DNA of 10,145 nucleotides from positions 936 to 11,080 of the forward strand of contig JAAXHX010000378.1 in NCBI GenBank assembly GCA_012270635.1, written 5' to 3'. The DNA is from Dehalococcoidia bacterium. GTDB lineage: Bacteria > Chloroflexota > Dehalococcoidia > Plut-88900. A program made the position numbers and the translations under genes. The notes below the pieces were generated by a model. The model saw only the letters and a program-made list of their open reading frames with translations. It was not told the origin of the DNA and did no database searches. Within the stretch, counting starts at the first letter, position 1. The number at the start of each line of letters is the position of its first letter. Below are positions 1-7,532 of this stretch, piece after piece.

Positions 1-551
1 CCCGTGGAGTCGGGGCGGTTGTGGTCGGGGCAGTCGGGGAAGCCGTAGTCCAGGCAGGCGTCGTAGAAGGCCTTTTGGAAGGGGCCCCACTCGTCGGGGG
101 TGAAGCGGCGGCAGCGGATGGGGCCGGTCTTGCCGTGATAGTCGTCGTCGAAGTCCTGGTCGGACTCGGTCTTCCTGAAGTAGGGGAGGACTTTTTCGAA
201 GGCCCACTCGTCGTTTCCGGCCTCGGCCCAGAGGTCGAAGTCCTCGCGTTCGCCACGCAGGAAGTTGGCGCCGTTGATGGCGCTGGTGCCGCCGGTGACC
301 CGACCTCGAGGCACCATGGTGGGGATGGCCTCATCGGTGGTGCGGGCCTCGAAGTTCCAGAGGTGATGGCTTTCGAAGACGGTGGGCCGGGGGCCGTAGA
401 GATACTTCAGCTCGGGGGGTAGGTTGTCGGTATCGGGGAAGTCTGCGCCGGCCTCGATGAGGAGGACGGAGCGGTTGGGGTCCTCCGAGAGCCGGCTGGC
501 GATGACGGCTCCGCCGGAACCCGCGCCAACGACGATGTGATCGTATCTCAT
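1..551 (-). CDS. GMC-family FAD-dependent oxidoreductase, N-terminal part (choline dehydrogenase-like)
   Basis: This reading frame opens at an ATG (551-549) and stays open to the left edge, giving 183 complete residues. The family is usually about 520-560 residues, so roughly one third is present. The protein begins with a Rossmann FAD-binding fold: GAGSGG at residues 9-14 after a hydrophobic strand, then LLIEAG with the ribose-binding Glu at residue 33. The GMC signature region is at residues 83-100 (GRVTGGTSAINGANFLRG) and the usual HGKTGPI segment at 139-145. GMC enzymes oxidise alcohols with FAD; choline dehydrogenase BetA belongs here, and the gene follows a betaine-type importer. The substrate-specific C-terminal half and the catalytic His lie outside the window, so choline is only a guess. 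An AAAGG about ten bases before the ATG is a plausible ribosome binding site, and a large hairpin lies just upstream. Family call is firm; substrate is open. Confidence 0.93.
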   Translation of the reverse strand, partial: MRYDHIVVGAGSGGAVIASRLSEDPNRSVLLIEAGADFPDTDNLPPELKYLYGPRPTVFESHHLWNFEARTTDEAIPTMVPRGRVTGGTSAINGANFLRGEREDFDLWAEAGNDEWAFEKVLPYFRKTESDQDFDDDYHGKTGPIRCRRFTPDEWGPFQKAFYDACLDYGFPDCPDHNRPDST

Positions 552-566
552 TTGCAACGCCTTTAG

Positions 567-607
567 ACTCGGCCACGGGAGGGCGTTGCTCCCTCCCGTG
601 GCCGAGT
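567..607 (-). promoter_or_regulatory. 17-bp perfect hairpin between the binding-protein gene and the GMC gene
   Basis: Bases 567-583 and 591-607 are perfect 17-bp inverted repeats around a 7-base loop (584-590). No T-run follows on either strand, so this is not a standard intrinsic terminator. On the minus-strand transcript it sits 55 nt after the binding-protein stop and just before the GMC ribosome binding site. The loop and adjoining bases (582-589, ggcgttgc) are complementary to 554-561 (gcaacgcc), the stretch that includes the last bases of that binding site and the spacer before the ATG. A pseudoknot or alternative fold that hides the GMC start is therefore possible. A role in protecting the 3' end of the binding-protein message is equally plausible. 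Confidence 0.7.
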
Positions 608-628
608 AACTCACGTCTTTCAACGGGG

Positions 629-643
629 ACCGCTTTCGGCGGT
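629..643 (-). repeat. Small inverted repeat after the binding-protein gene
   Basis: The 5-base arms accgc (629-633) and gcggt (639-643) are separated by five bases. The element lies 18 nt past the binding-protein stop codon and upstream of the larger hairpin. It may be the first of two stem-loops in the 3' trailer. The stem is short enough to arise by chance in GC-rich DNA. Confidence 0.3.
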
Positions 644-661
644 TATGCCGGGGGCAGTCCT

Positions 662-1636
662 CTACGGGATCCAGGCCTTCCAAACGTCCTCGTTGGCGTC
701 AACCCAAGCCTGGGCGGCCTCGCGAGCGGTTACCTCATTATCGGTGACGTTGAGGACCATCTCGTTCTGCGCGGCGTTGGTCATCTGGAAGTTGGAAAGG
801 AACTCGTAGACCTCGGGGAACTCGTCCTTGAGGCCGGGCCATACGAGCTTGGCGACGTCGTCGGCGGGCCAGCCGCACTTGAAGTCGTCGGCGTTGCCTG
901 CGGGATAGCAGTCGTCGGTGAGGGGCGGCAACTCAATGGAAACGAGGTTGTACTTGGCATGGGCCCAGTGGGGTTCCCAGAGGTAGGTGAGGACCGGGTC
1001 GCCGCGGGTGAAGGCGGCGTCGAGCTCAGAGAGGGCTGCGGCCTCGGAGCCGGCGAAGACGACCTGGTAGTCGGCGCCCATGGCGTCCAGCCTCTCCTGG
1101 CTCCTGTCGTCCCATGCGGCGGTGAAGCCGAGGAGCCTGCCGCTTTCCCCGGTGTCGGCGGTGGCGAAGACGCTCTTGAACTGGTCGAGCTCATCCCAGC
1201 TGTCGAGGCCGGGGGCGGGGGCGTCGGCGCCTTCGACGACGTAGGAGGGGGTGTACCATCCGGTGCCGCCGACTATGCCGGTGAGGCCAAGGCGCTCCAC
1301 GGATTCCTTGCCGCCGGGGTTGACGTATTCGTCCAGGAGGGCAAAGCTGTAGGAGGGCCAGTTGCAGCAGACGAAGTGGAAATCGCCGGATTCAAGGCCG
1401 ATGAAGAGGGGCGCCGAGTCGGCGGGGGCAAACTTGGTCTCCACTATGTAGCCCATCTCCTGTTCAAGGAGGATCTGCGCGACGGCGGTTGTGACGAGTT
1501 GGCCGTCCCAGTCCTGCTCGACGAGCACCACCGTGCCCTTGGGTTCCTCGGGGCCGCAGGCGAGGGCCACGGCGAGGATGGCAACCAGTGCCAGCAGCAC
1601 CGCCAGTCCCGTCCATTTGGATTTGATCTTTCTCAT
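662..1636 (-). CDS. Glycine betaine/quaternary amine ABC transporter substrate-binding lipoprotein (OpuAC/ProX type)
   Basis: This 324-residue protein would capture the substrate outside the membrane and deliver it to the permease encoded just upstream. Residues 1-26 form a signal peptide with a basic N-end (MRKIKSK) and a hydrophobic core, followed by Cys27 (ALAC-GPEE). This suggests a lipoprotein, although Ala at -3 is not the ideal lipobox residue. OpuAC-family features include W43 in QDWDGQ, NWPSY at 92-96, GWYTPSY at 126-132 and the WEPHW segment at 220-224. Aromatic residues of this kind form the cage around trimethylammonium groups in the family. C243 and C254 (DDCYP, FKCGWP) could form a disulfide. 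The tandem Cys at 90-91 beside NWPSY looks unusual. The start has a good site, GGGGAG, seven bases before the ATG. Whether the ligand is betaine, choline, carnitine or proline cannot be told from sequence. Confidence 0.93.
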   Translation of the reverse strand: MRKIKSKWTGLAVLLALVAILAVALACGPEEPKGTVVLVEQDWDGQLVTTAVAQILLEQEMGYIVETKFAPADSAPLFIGLESGDFHFVCCNWPSYSFALLDEYVNPGGKESVERLGLTGIVGGTGWYTPSYVVEGADAPAPGLDSWDELDQFKSVFATADTGESGRLLGFTAAWDDRSQERLDAMGADYQVVFAGSEAAALSELDAAFTRGDPVLTYLWEPHWAHAKYNLVSIELPPLTDDCYPAGNADDFKCGWPADDVAKLVWPGLKDEFPEVYEFLSNFQMTNAAQNEMVLNVTDNEVTAREAAQAWVDANEDVWKAWIP

Positions 1637-1700
1637 TTCGTATCTCCCCTCCGGATTGGGAGTTAAAGATGTGGGTCTAGATATCTCGTTGGGGCCATAC

Positions 1701-1718
1701 TCACATAGGCATCACCTC
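1701..1718 (-). promoter_or_regulatory. Strong ribosome binding site followed by a start-stop codon pair
   Basis: On the minus strand, GAGGTGAT (1718-1711) matches the anti-Shine-Dalgarno sequence over eight bases. It is followed at good spacing by ATG TGA (1706-1701), a start codon next to a stop. A nearer in-frame ATG (1712) would give ATG CCT ATG TGA. The element lies in the 111-bp gap between the permease and binding-protein genes, 64 nt before the latter's start. It could be a translational trap or mRNA-protecting ribosome stall site, or chance. Confidence 0.25.
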
Positions 1719-1747
1719 GTTGAGCGGAGGGTTGGGATTTTATCCTA

Positions 1748-3739
1748 TTATCTCACAGCGGCAAAGGACTTCAACGCGCCCCGTTTGCCCTGGGTCATGC
1801 GGTCCAGGACCATGGCCATGAAGACGATGGACATCCCGGCCACGAGGCCATCCCCCATCCTGAGGTATATGGAGTTGATGTAGACCTGCTCCCCGAGGCC
1901 CCTTCCCCCCACGAGCCCGCCGATGATGACCATGGCGAGGACCATGATGATAGTCTGGTTGACGCCCATCATTATGGTAGGGAAGGCGAGGGGCATCCGT
2001 ACCTGGAGCATGGTCTGGAGGCCGGTGGAGCCGTGGGACTGGGCCGTCTCTATGACCTGGGTGGGCACCTGCTTGATGCCGAGGGAGGTCATCCGGATGA
2101 CGGGGGGGAGGGCGTAGACGACGGTGGCTATGATGCCGACCAGGGGTCCGATACCCCACAGCATTATGACGGGTATGAGGTAGACGAATATGGGCATGGT
2201 CTGCATGGTGTCCAGGATGGGGCGGAGGATGGACTCGAAGGTCCTGTTCTGGGAGGCGAGGATCCCAAGGGCGATGCCGACGGCGACGGTGAAGACGCCG
2301 GCGGTGAGGACCTGGCCCAGGGTGTCCATGGTGACGTCCCATACGCCGCCGATGCCCACGAAGGCGAGCCCGAGCAGGGCCAGAAGGGCCACGCCCCTGC
2401 CGGCGGTGATGTAGGCCAGGCCGGCGGCCAAGGCCATCATGGCGGGCCAGGGGAGCCACAAGAGCAGGGTCTGGATGGGTGCGAAGCCGAACTCCCGGAA
2501 GAGGGTGTCCCTTATCCAGCTGGTGATGAAGTAGAGGTGGATGGACATCCAGTCGACGACGGCGTCTACGGGGCCTGCCATGGAGAAGGTGATCTCGTCC
2601 GGGAACTCCTTCAGGAACGGCAGGGCCAAGCCGACGACCAGGAGCAGGACCAGCCCTGCTGCGCCCAATACCTGGTAAGGGTAGCGGGTCACCAAGGCTC
2701 GGACCCTTTGGGGGAGCGATCCCTCCGCGAGGCCGGCGTTGGGGACGGACCTGGTAGAGGAAGTCGGGTCCGAGCGGGCGAGGGCGTAGCTTATGCGATC
2801 GAAGATGATGGAGAGGAGGACGATGGCTATGCCGGCTTCCAGGCCCTCGCCCGGCTTGACCTCCCGCAGGGCGAACCAGACGTCTTTGCCCAGCCCCGCC
2901 ACCCCCACGAGGGCGGTGATTATGACCATGGATATGGACATCATTATGGTCTGATTGATGCCCAGCATGATGGAGCTCTTGGCCAGGGGCAGTTGAACCT
3001 GGAAGAGGGTCTGCAGGGTCGTGGAGCCGTGGGAGTGGGCGGTCTCAATGGTGGCCCGGGGCACTTGGCGGATGCCAAGGTTGGTCAGGCGGATGACGGG
3101 CGGGATAGCGTAGACGACGGTGAGGAATACGCCCTGGGTGCCGCTTACGCCGAAGAGGACGATGGCGGGGATGAGGTAGACGAAGGCGGGGAGGACCTGC
3201 ATGGTGTCGAGGATTGGGCGGACGATGGCCTCGAAGCGGTCGCTGGAGGCCGCTAGGATGCCGGTCACGACTCCCAGCGCCACGGCGATCAGGACCGAGA
3301 CCCCCAGTACGCTTAGGGTGAGCATCGCGGAGTCCCAGAAACCGTTGAGCCCGATGAAAAGGGTCGCAGCGCCGCAGAACAGCCCCAGCCACTTGCCGCC
3401 GAGCCTGAACCCAAGGAACGCGGTCGCGGCGACGACGGCGGGCCAGGGGAGCCAGATGAGAAACGCGTCTATGAGGTCGAGGCACCAGTCTATGACGTCG
3501 GATATGGGGTTGAAGAACCAGGAGAAGGTGTCGCCGACCCAGTCGAAGAAGGTGTCTATGGGTTCCTGAATGGGCAGCACCCAGGAGGCCGGCCAGTCCC
3601 AGAAGTCGGTTCCTACATTGGCCCTGGAAAGGGAGTAGGCAAATAGGTACGCAGCTACGGCTGCAGCGACCCAGAAATAGATGCGGTACCGGGCCCCGCG
3701 TTGCTGAATTTGGGCAGGGAGGGCCCCTACCCGGATCAC
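1748..3739 (-). CDS. proW: Fused double permease of a betaine/proline-type ABC importer
   Basis: This inner-membrane protein of 663 residues consists of two homologous ProW/OpuAB-like permease halves, about 1-320 and 350-650; ProW-type permeases usually carry one such core. Each half has an LWLPWP-like stretch (about 96-100 and 427-432), a WD segment, RPILDTMQ.(L/M)P.FVYLIP (174-191, 506-523), a YA(I/L)PPVIR segment, and the ABC-permease coupling loop starting IETAHSHGS (231-239) or IETAQSHGS (563-571). Many hydrophobic segments surround these. Two coupling loops in one chain imply that a single polypeptide can contact both ATPase subunits. The start is GTG (3739-3737). Its GTGA overlaps the ATPase stop by four bases, and CGGAG lies seven bases upstream, suggesting translational coupling. 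Order is ATPase, permease, binding protein, as in proVWX. Substrate is inferred from the family only. Confidence 0.93.
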   Translation of the reverse strand: MIRVGALPAQIQQRGARYRIYFWVAAAVAAYLFAYSLSRANVGTDFWDWPASWVLPIQEPIDTFFDWVGDTFSWFFNPISDVIDWCLDLIDAFLIWLPWPAVVAATAFLGFRLGGKWLGLFCGAATLFIGLNGFWDSAMLTLSVLGVSVLIAVALGVVTGILAASSDRFEAIVRPILDTMQVLPAFVYLIPAIVLFGVSGTQGVFLTVVYAIPPVIRLTNLGIRQVPRATIETAHSHGSTTLQTLFQVQLPLAKSSIMLGINQTIMMSISMVIITALVGVAGLGKDVWFALREVKPGEGLEAGIAIVLLSIIFDRISYALARSDPTSSTRSVPNAGLAEGSLPQRVRALVTRYPYQVLGAAGLVLLLVVGLALPFLKEFPDEITFSMAGPVDAVVDWMSIHLYFITSWIRDTLFREFGFAPIQTLLLWLPWPAMMALAAGLAYITAGRGVALLALLGLAFVGIGGVWDVTMDTLGQVLTAGVFTVAVGIALGILASQNRTFESILRPILDTMQTMPIFVYLIPVIMLWGIGPLVGIIATVVYALPPVIRMTSLGIKQVPTQVIETAQSHGSTGLQTMLQVRMPLAFPTIMMGVNQTIIMVLAMVIIGGLVGGRGLGEQVYINSIYLRMGDGLVAGMSIVFMAMVLDRMTQGKRGALKSFAAVR

Positions 3740-4989
3740 GTGGCCACTCCGTCATCGCTTATCAGGGCGGACATGGCGGCCTGGCGGGTGATGGCGCCCA
3801 GGCAGCGGTTGTCGTCCAGGACGGCGATGGGGGCGTCGTTGGCGATGACCAGGGGGATCAGCTGCTCCAGCCGGGCGCCGGGCTGGGCGGTGGGGCAGGA
3901 GTCGCGCATGACGGAGGCCACACTGGCGTTGTCCGGGGCGCGGCCGGGGACGTCGGAGAACTGCACCATTCCGATGAAGTTATTTTGGGCGTCGACCACC
4001 ACGGCGCATTCACAGTCCTCGCTGGTCATCCTGGCCGTCACGTCGGTAAGTCCCTCATCGGCGGTGGCGTACACGCGGGCGGGGGCCATGACGGAACGGG
4101 CGGTGAGCACCTTGGAACGGGGGACGTCCCGGGTGAAGTCCCGCACGTAATCGTCGGTAGGTGCGGAGACCACCTCCTCGGGGGTGCCGACCTGGACGAA
4201 CTCCCCGTCTTTCATTATGGCCACCCTGTCCCCGAGCTTGAGGGCTTCGAGGAAGTCGTGGGTGATGAAGACCATGGTCTTCTGAACGAGCTCCTGCAAC
4301 TTGATCAGCTGGTCTTGCATCTCGCGTCGGATGAGGGGGTCGAGGGCGCTGAAAGGCTCGTCGAATAGGAGGATCTCGGGGTCGACGGCCAGTGCCCGGG
4401 CGAGGCCAACGCGCTGCTGCATTCCGCCGCTCAACTCGTGGGGGTAGCGCTCCTCCCACCCCATGAGTCCGACGAGTTCGATCACGTCGGCGGCGCGCCG
4501 GGTGCGGGTGGCCTTCTCCATTCCCTGGATCTGCAGGCCGTAGACGACGTTCTCCAGGACGCGCTTGTGGGGGAAGTTGCCGAAGTGCTGGAAGACCATG
4601 CCCATCTTGTAGCGGCGGATGTCCCGGAGCTGCTGCTTGTTCATGGCGAGGATGTCCTCGCCGTCTATGAGAATCTGCCCGCGGGTCGGTTCGATGAGGC
4701 GGCTGAGACATCGGACCAGGGTGGACTTGCCGCTGCCGGAGAGGCCCATGATGACGAAGGTCTCGCCTTCACGCACGCTGAAGGAGACGTCCTTGACGGC
4801 GACGACGTTGCCCGTCTGGGCAAGGACTTCCTCCCGGGAGAGGGAGGGGTCGATGGAGTCAACGACGTCCGAGGCCCCGTCCCCGAAGACCTTCCACAGG
4901 TCCCGGCAGACGAGCCTGTAGCCCCCGTTCGAGTCGGCCTGTTGAACGGGTGCGGGTTGGCTGTCTGGGTTGGGTTCGAGGGTTGACAT
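3736..4989 (-). CDS. proV: Glycine betaine/proline-type ABC transporter ATP-binding protein with C-terminal CBS-like region
   Basis: This cytoplasmic ATPase of 417 residues is close in length and layout to E. coli ProV (400). The N-terminal helical stretch [11 protein letters not shown]...[10 protein letters not shown] (35-60) is typical of ProV/OpuAA. It is followed by Walker [10 protein letters not shown] (82-90), Q-loop Q134 in [18 protein letters not shown], signature [16 protein letters not shown] (185-200), Walker B ILLFDE (206-211), FSALDPLIR (213-221) and switch H244 (ITHDFLEAL). Residues about 296-412 look like a CBS pair ([42 protein letters not shown]). In OpuA the equivalent region senses ionic strength. 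The ATG start is forced, because the codon before it is an in-frame TAG. No Shine-Dalgarno is visible in the 26 nt after the amidohydrolase A stop, so re-initiation by ribosomes leaving that gene is plausible. Confidence 0.95.
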   Translation of the reverse strand: MSTLEPNPDSQPAPVQQADSNGGYRLVCRDLWKVFGDGASDVVDSIDPSLSREEVLAQTGNVVAVKDVSFSVREGETFVIMGLSGSGKSTLVRCLSRLIEPTRGQILIDGEDILAMNKQQLRDIRRYKMGMVFQHFGNFPHKRVLENVVYGLQIQGMEKATRTRRAADVIELVGLMGWEERYPHELSGGMQQRVGLARALAVDPEILLFDEPFSALDPLIRREMQDQLIKLQELVQKTMVFITHDFLEALKLGDRVAIMKDGEFVQVGTPEEVVSAPTDDYVRDFTRDVPRSKVLTARSVMAPARVYATADEGLTDVTARMTSEDCECAVVVDAQNNFIGMVQFSDVPGRAPDNASVASVMRDSCPTAQPGARLEQLIPLVIANDAPIAVLDDNRCLGAITRQAAMSALISDDGVAT

Positions 4990-5015
4990 CTAGGTGGGAG
5001 TCCGGCGCGGGGGCG

Positions 5016-6164
5016 CTACTTCAAGTCATACACTTCCACGGCGTTTTGGCCCATTACCCTGTTAACGTCGTCCTCAGGGAGGGGGCTGAGGAGGTCTTTG
5101 ATGGCACTCACCACGCCGGGGAAGCCATCGTGGTGGGGGAAGTCGGAAGCCCAGAAGAATTTGTCGGCGCCGACTTTGTTGATTATATGGGGGATGAGTT
5201 CTTCCTCGGGCTCCAGGGATATCCAGCACTGGCGTCGGAAGTAGTCGCTGGGCTGCTCCCTAAAGTTGGTGGAATGGCTCTGGCTCTTGAACTTGTCGTC
5301 GAGCCGCTCCAGGAGGTAGGCGAGCCATGTGGCGCCCGTCTCCAGGAAGACGTATTTCAGATTGGGGAACCTGTCGAAGGCGCCTTCGGTGATCATGTGG
5401 ATCAGGGCCAGCTGGGACTGGAAGGGGATGACCATGGTGACGTAGTAGAAGTCGTCGCCCATGGTGTCGAAGGAGCGGTTGACGTCCTTGGCGAGATAGT
5501 TGACTTGACTGACCACGTGGTTGCCCAGGGGCAGGCCCGACTCCTCGACGGCCCGGTACAGGGGGTCGAAGTAGGGGTTGCCGTAATAGACGCCGTTGGT
5601 GGCGGTGTTGTAGACCATGAAGCCCTTGACGCCCAGGGCGGCGGTGCGCCGCACCTCGGCGGCGGCTTCGTGGGCGTCGAGGGTGGGAATGTGGGCGATG
5701 GGATAGTGACGGTCCGAATGGGACTGGCAGAAGTCCAGGATCCAGTCGTTGTACGCACGACAGTACGCTGAGGCAACCCTGGGGTCGTCGCATTCGTCCT
5801 CCCAGGAGATGCCGATGGTGGGGTAGAGAACCGCCTTATCGATGCCCTCCCGGTCGTGCCAGGCGGCGCGGGCGTCGGGCTGGTTGGAGGCGGGAATCAT
5901 GCCGTCGTAGTAGTGGACTCCGCCAGGGGTGAAGAAGGGCTCGTAGTTCTCTGCGCCGAAGGCCTTGCCGGCGTCGGCGCCCAGTCCCGTGCCTCCTTGT
6001 ACCAGGGCCGACTTTCTGCCGTTGATCTCCAGGTATTCCAGGCCTTTCTCGTCGTTGAGGAGGCGCAGGGGACGGTCCTTGAACTCGGGATCAAGGTATT
6101 CTTCCATGATCTCGGTTATGGGCTCTGCGACGTGTCCGTCCACGTCAACGATTACGCTCTTCAT
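5016..6164 (-). CDS. Amidohydrolase_2 family metal-dependent enzyme (paralogue A)
   Basis: This 382-residue TIM-barrel protein belongs to the amidohydrolase_2 family, which includes ACMSD-type decarboxylases as well as hydrolases. Candidate metal or active-site residues are D9 and H11 (VDVDGHVAEP), H216 (LPLGNHV), E275 (FLETGATW) and D341 (WASDFPHH). ACMSD has His-x-His at the first position and a His near the E275 position, so this subfamily shows Asp and Glu substitutions. It is clearly a paralogue of the gene upstream (6316-7449): both share DPEF/LEPEY.DRP, GLEY(L/M)EI.G(R/K)KS, ASAYCR.YN.W and the closing NA..(V/I)Y(D/N)L. AGAGGG before the ATG is a good ribosome binding site. Its stop is 26 nt from the importer ATPase start, which ties it to the transport genes. 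No signal peptide; cytosolic. The reaction, whether C-C decarboxylation or hydrolysis, cannot be assigned. Confidence 0.9.
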   Translation of the reverse strand: MKSVIVDVDGHVAEPITEIMEEYLDPEFKDRPLRLLNDEKGLEYLEINGRKSALVQGGTGLGADAGKAFGAENYEPFFTPGGVHYYDGMIPASNQPDARAAWHDREGIDKAVLYPTIGISWEDECDDPRVASAYCRAYNDWILDFCQSHSDRHYPIAHIPTLDAHEAAAEVRRTAALGVKGFMVYNTATNGVYYGNPYFDPLYRAVEESGLPLGNHVVSQVNYLAKDVNRSFDTMGDDFYYVTMVIPFQSQLALIHMITEGAFDRFPNLKYVFLETGATWLAYLLERLDDKFKSQSHSTNFREQPSDYFRRQCWISLEPEEELIPHIINKVGADKFFWASDFPHHDGFPGVVSAIKDLLSPLPEDDVNRVMGQNAVEVYDLK

Positions 6165-6252
6165 CCGGTCCCTCTCGGGTCACAGGACCCGGGCCAACAA
6201 CCTTGGACTCTCAACTAACCGCCAGCGCACTATCCGGGCATCGACTCTAAAG

Positions 6253-6295
6253 CTAAGCTAAAACTCTCCGATAGGGCATGGAAAGGGGACCTCCT
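6253..6295 (-). promoter_or_regulatory. Strong ribosome binding site with 8-codon ORF between the amidohydrolase genes
   Basis: In the 151-bp gap, AGGAGGT (6295-6289) is a seven-base match to the anti-Shine-Dalgarno sequence. ATG (6279-6277) follows about ten bases later and opens an ORF of eight codons, MPYRRVLA, ending in TAG at 6255-6253. The ORF ends 88 nt before the start of amidohydrolase A. It could be a leader peptide or a decayed gene start. No attenuator structure was found to go with it. The rest of the gap contains an AT-richer patch (aagctaagctaa, 6250-6261) and a 6-bp stem (cgggtc/gacccg, 6176-6191) just upstream of the amidohydrolase A ribosome binding site. Confidence 0.3.
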
Positions 6296-6315
6296 GGCCG
6301 GTTGCGCCGTCGGGC

Positions 6316-7449
6316 CTAGGCGAGATTGTATATTCTCAAGGCGTTTCCGCCCAGGATCAGGTCCTGGTCTTCCTGTGGAAGGGGGTCTATGGTCTCCCGC
6401 AACTCGGCGACGGGCTGCTCGTGACCCTCTTCGTGGGGGTAGTCGGAGCCGAACATGAGCTTGTGGGCGCCCACCAGCCGGGCCACGTGGGGGAAGGTCT
6501 TTTCGTCGGCTTCGCCGGTTATCCAGCCCTGCCGGTCGAAGTACTCGCTGGGGAGCATGTTCATCTCGGGGTGGCCGGCAATCCTGTACTTCGAGTCCAT
6601 GAGCTCCAGCCAGTGGGCAATCCAGCCGCAGCCGGTCTCTACCACGCCGACGCTGAGCTTGGGGAACCGCTCGAAGACGCCACCCTGGAAGAAGGATGTG
6701 AAGGCCATCTGGCAGTCCTGATTGTACATGACGTTGAACCACCAGTAGTTGGAGTGAAACCCGCCCTGGTAGAGGTGACGCCCGGCGTGCCTGGGGGTGT
6801 TGCTGACGTGGATGCCCAGGGGCAAGTCCAGGTCCTGGCAGGCGGCCCAGAAGGGATCGTAGCGGCGGTCCCCGTAGGGGATATCGTAGACGGGAGTTGC
6901 GAAGAGGTAGACGCCCCGGGCCCCGAGCCCGGCGGCCCGGTTCACCTCTATCACGGCGTCTTCGACGTTGTGAAGGGCGACGTGGGCGATGGGGACCATC
7001 CGGTCGGAGTAGGGGCGGCAGAGGTCGGTCAGCCAGGTGTTGTAGACCCGGCAGTAGGCGGAGGCGAGGCCGGGGTCGTGGGTCTCGTCCTGCCAGCCCA
7101 GGAGGAGGGAGGGGTAGACGATGGCGATGTCTATGCCGTGGCGGTCCATCCAGGCGAGGCGCACGTCGAAGTTGCGGGCGCCCTCCGGGACGCTTTCCTC
7201 GTAGGTGGGGCCGCCGGCGCCCTCGGACGTTTCGCGGAGGGACCGGATGTCGGCGTCCAGGCTGCCGAAGCTGTTGAAGCCTCCTCCACTGACGCAGACG
7301 GACTTCTTCCCCTCGATCTCCATGTACTCCAGGCCGTCGGCGTCCGTCCTGATGCGGATGGGGCGGTCCCGGTACTCGGGCTCCAGGTTCTTCTCCCAGA
7401 GGTCCGACGGCTCGAGGATGTGTCCGTCGGCGTCTACAACCTTGGTCAT
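6316..7449 (-). CDS. Amidohydrolase_2 family metal-dependent enzyme (paralogue B)
   Basis: A 377-residue cytosolic TIM-barrel protein of the amidohydrolase_2 family and a tandem paralogue of the next gene, 151 nt downstream. Likely metal or catalytic residues are D8 and H10 (VDADGHILEP), H214 (LPLGIHVS), E271 (VVETGCGW) and D336 (MFGSDYPHEEGH). The same D-x-H, H, E, D pattern occurs in paralogue A. The region between about 51 and 95 differs most from paralogue A, suggesting different substrates; residues 215-240 (SNTPRHAGRHLYQGG) are also divergent. The start is supported by the conserved MTKVVDADGH opening. The nearest strong ribosome binding site, GGAGG, lies twelve bases upstream inside the short palindrome ggaggtcctcc (7456-7466), so initiation may be suboptimal or structure-dependent. 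The gene follows the flavin monooxygenase by 83 nt. Exact reaction unknown. Confidence 0.9.
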   Translation of the reverse strand: MTKVVDADGHILEPSDLWEKNLEPEYRDRPIRIRTDADGLEYMEIEGKKSVCVSGGGFNSFGSLDADIRSLRETSEGAGGPTYEESVPEGARNFDVRLAWMDRHGIDIAIVYPSLLLGWQDETHDPGLASAYCRVYNTWLTDLCRPYSDRMVPIAHVALHNVEDAVIEVNRAAGLGARGVYLFATPVYDIPYGDRRYDPFWAACQDLDLPLGIHVSNTPRHAGRHLYQGGFHSNYWWFNVMYNQDCQMAFTSFFQGGVFERFPKLSVGVVETGCGWIAHWLELMDSKYRIAGHPEMNMLPSEYFDRQGWITGEADEKTFPHVARLVGAHKLMFGSDYPHEEGHEQPVAELRETIDPLPQEDQDLILGGNALRIYNLA

Positions 7450-7532
7450 GCTATCGGAGGTCCTCCCCTTCGACTATGGAAGCGCTGTATCCGCGTTGCT
7501 TGCGTAGGGTCGACGCGCCAATGGGCAGACGG

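Noticed and set aside
567..607. Reading the long hairpin as a rho-independent terminator
   Set aside because: Neither strand shows a T-run after the stem, and the next gene's ribosome binding site follows at once on the minus strand.
1685..1722. Two copies of CTCGTTG spaced 31 bp apart before the binding-protein gene
   Set aside because: Only two 7-base copies, and one overlaps the candidate ribosome binding site. Too weak to call an operator.
2033..3256. 407-codon plus-strand ORF antisense to the permease gene
   Set aside because: It is a frame shadow of a GC-rich gene, with a low-complexity product rich in Gly, Asp and Glu and no family motif. The opposite strand encodes a clear permease.
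4950..5771. 273-codon plus-strand ORF across amidohydrolase A
   Set aside because: Shadow ORF. Its composition mirrors the complement of the real gene, and it crosses an intergenic boundary without start signals.
6250..6261. aagctaagctaa patch between the amidohydrolase genes as a promoter
   Set aside because: AT-rich, but no -35 partner at normal spacing could be found on the minus strand.
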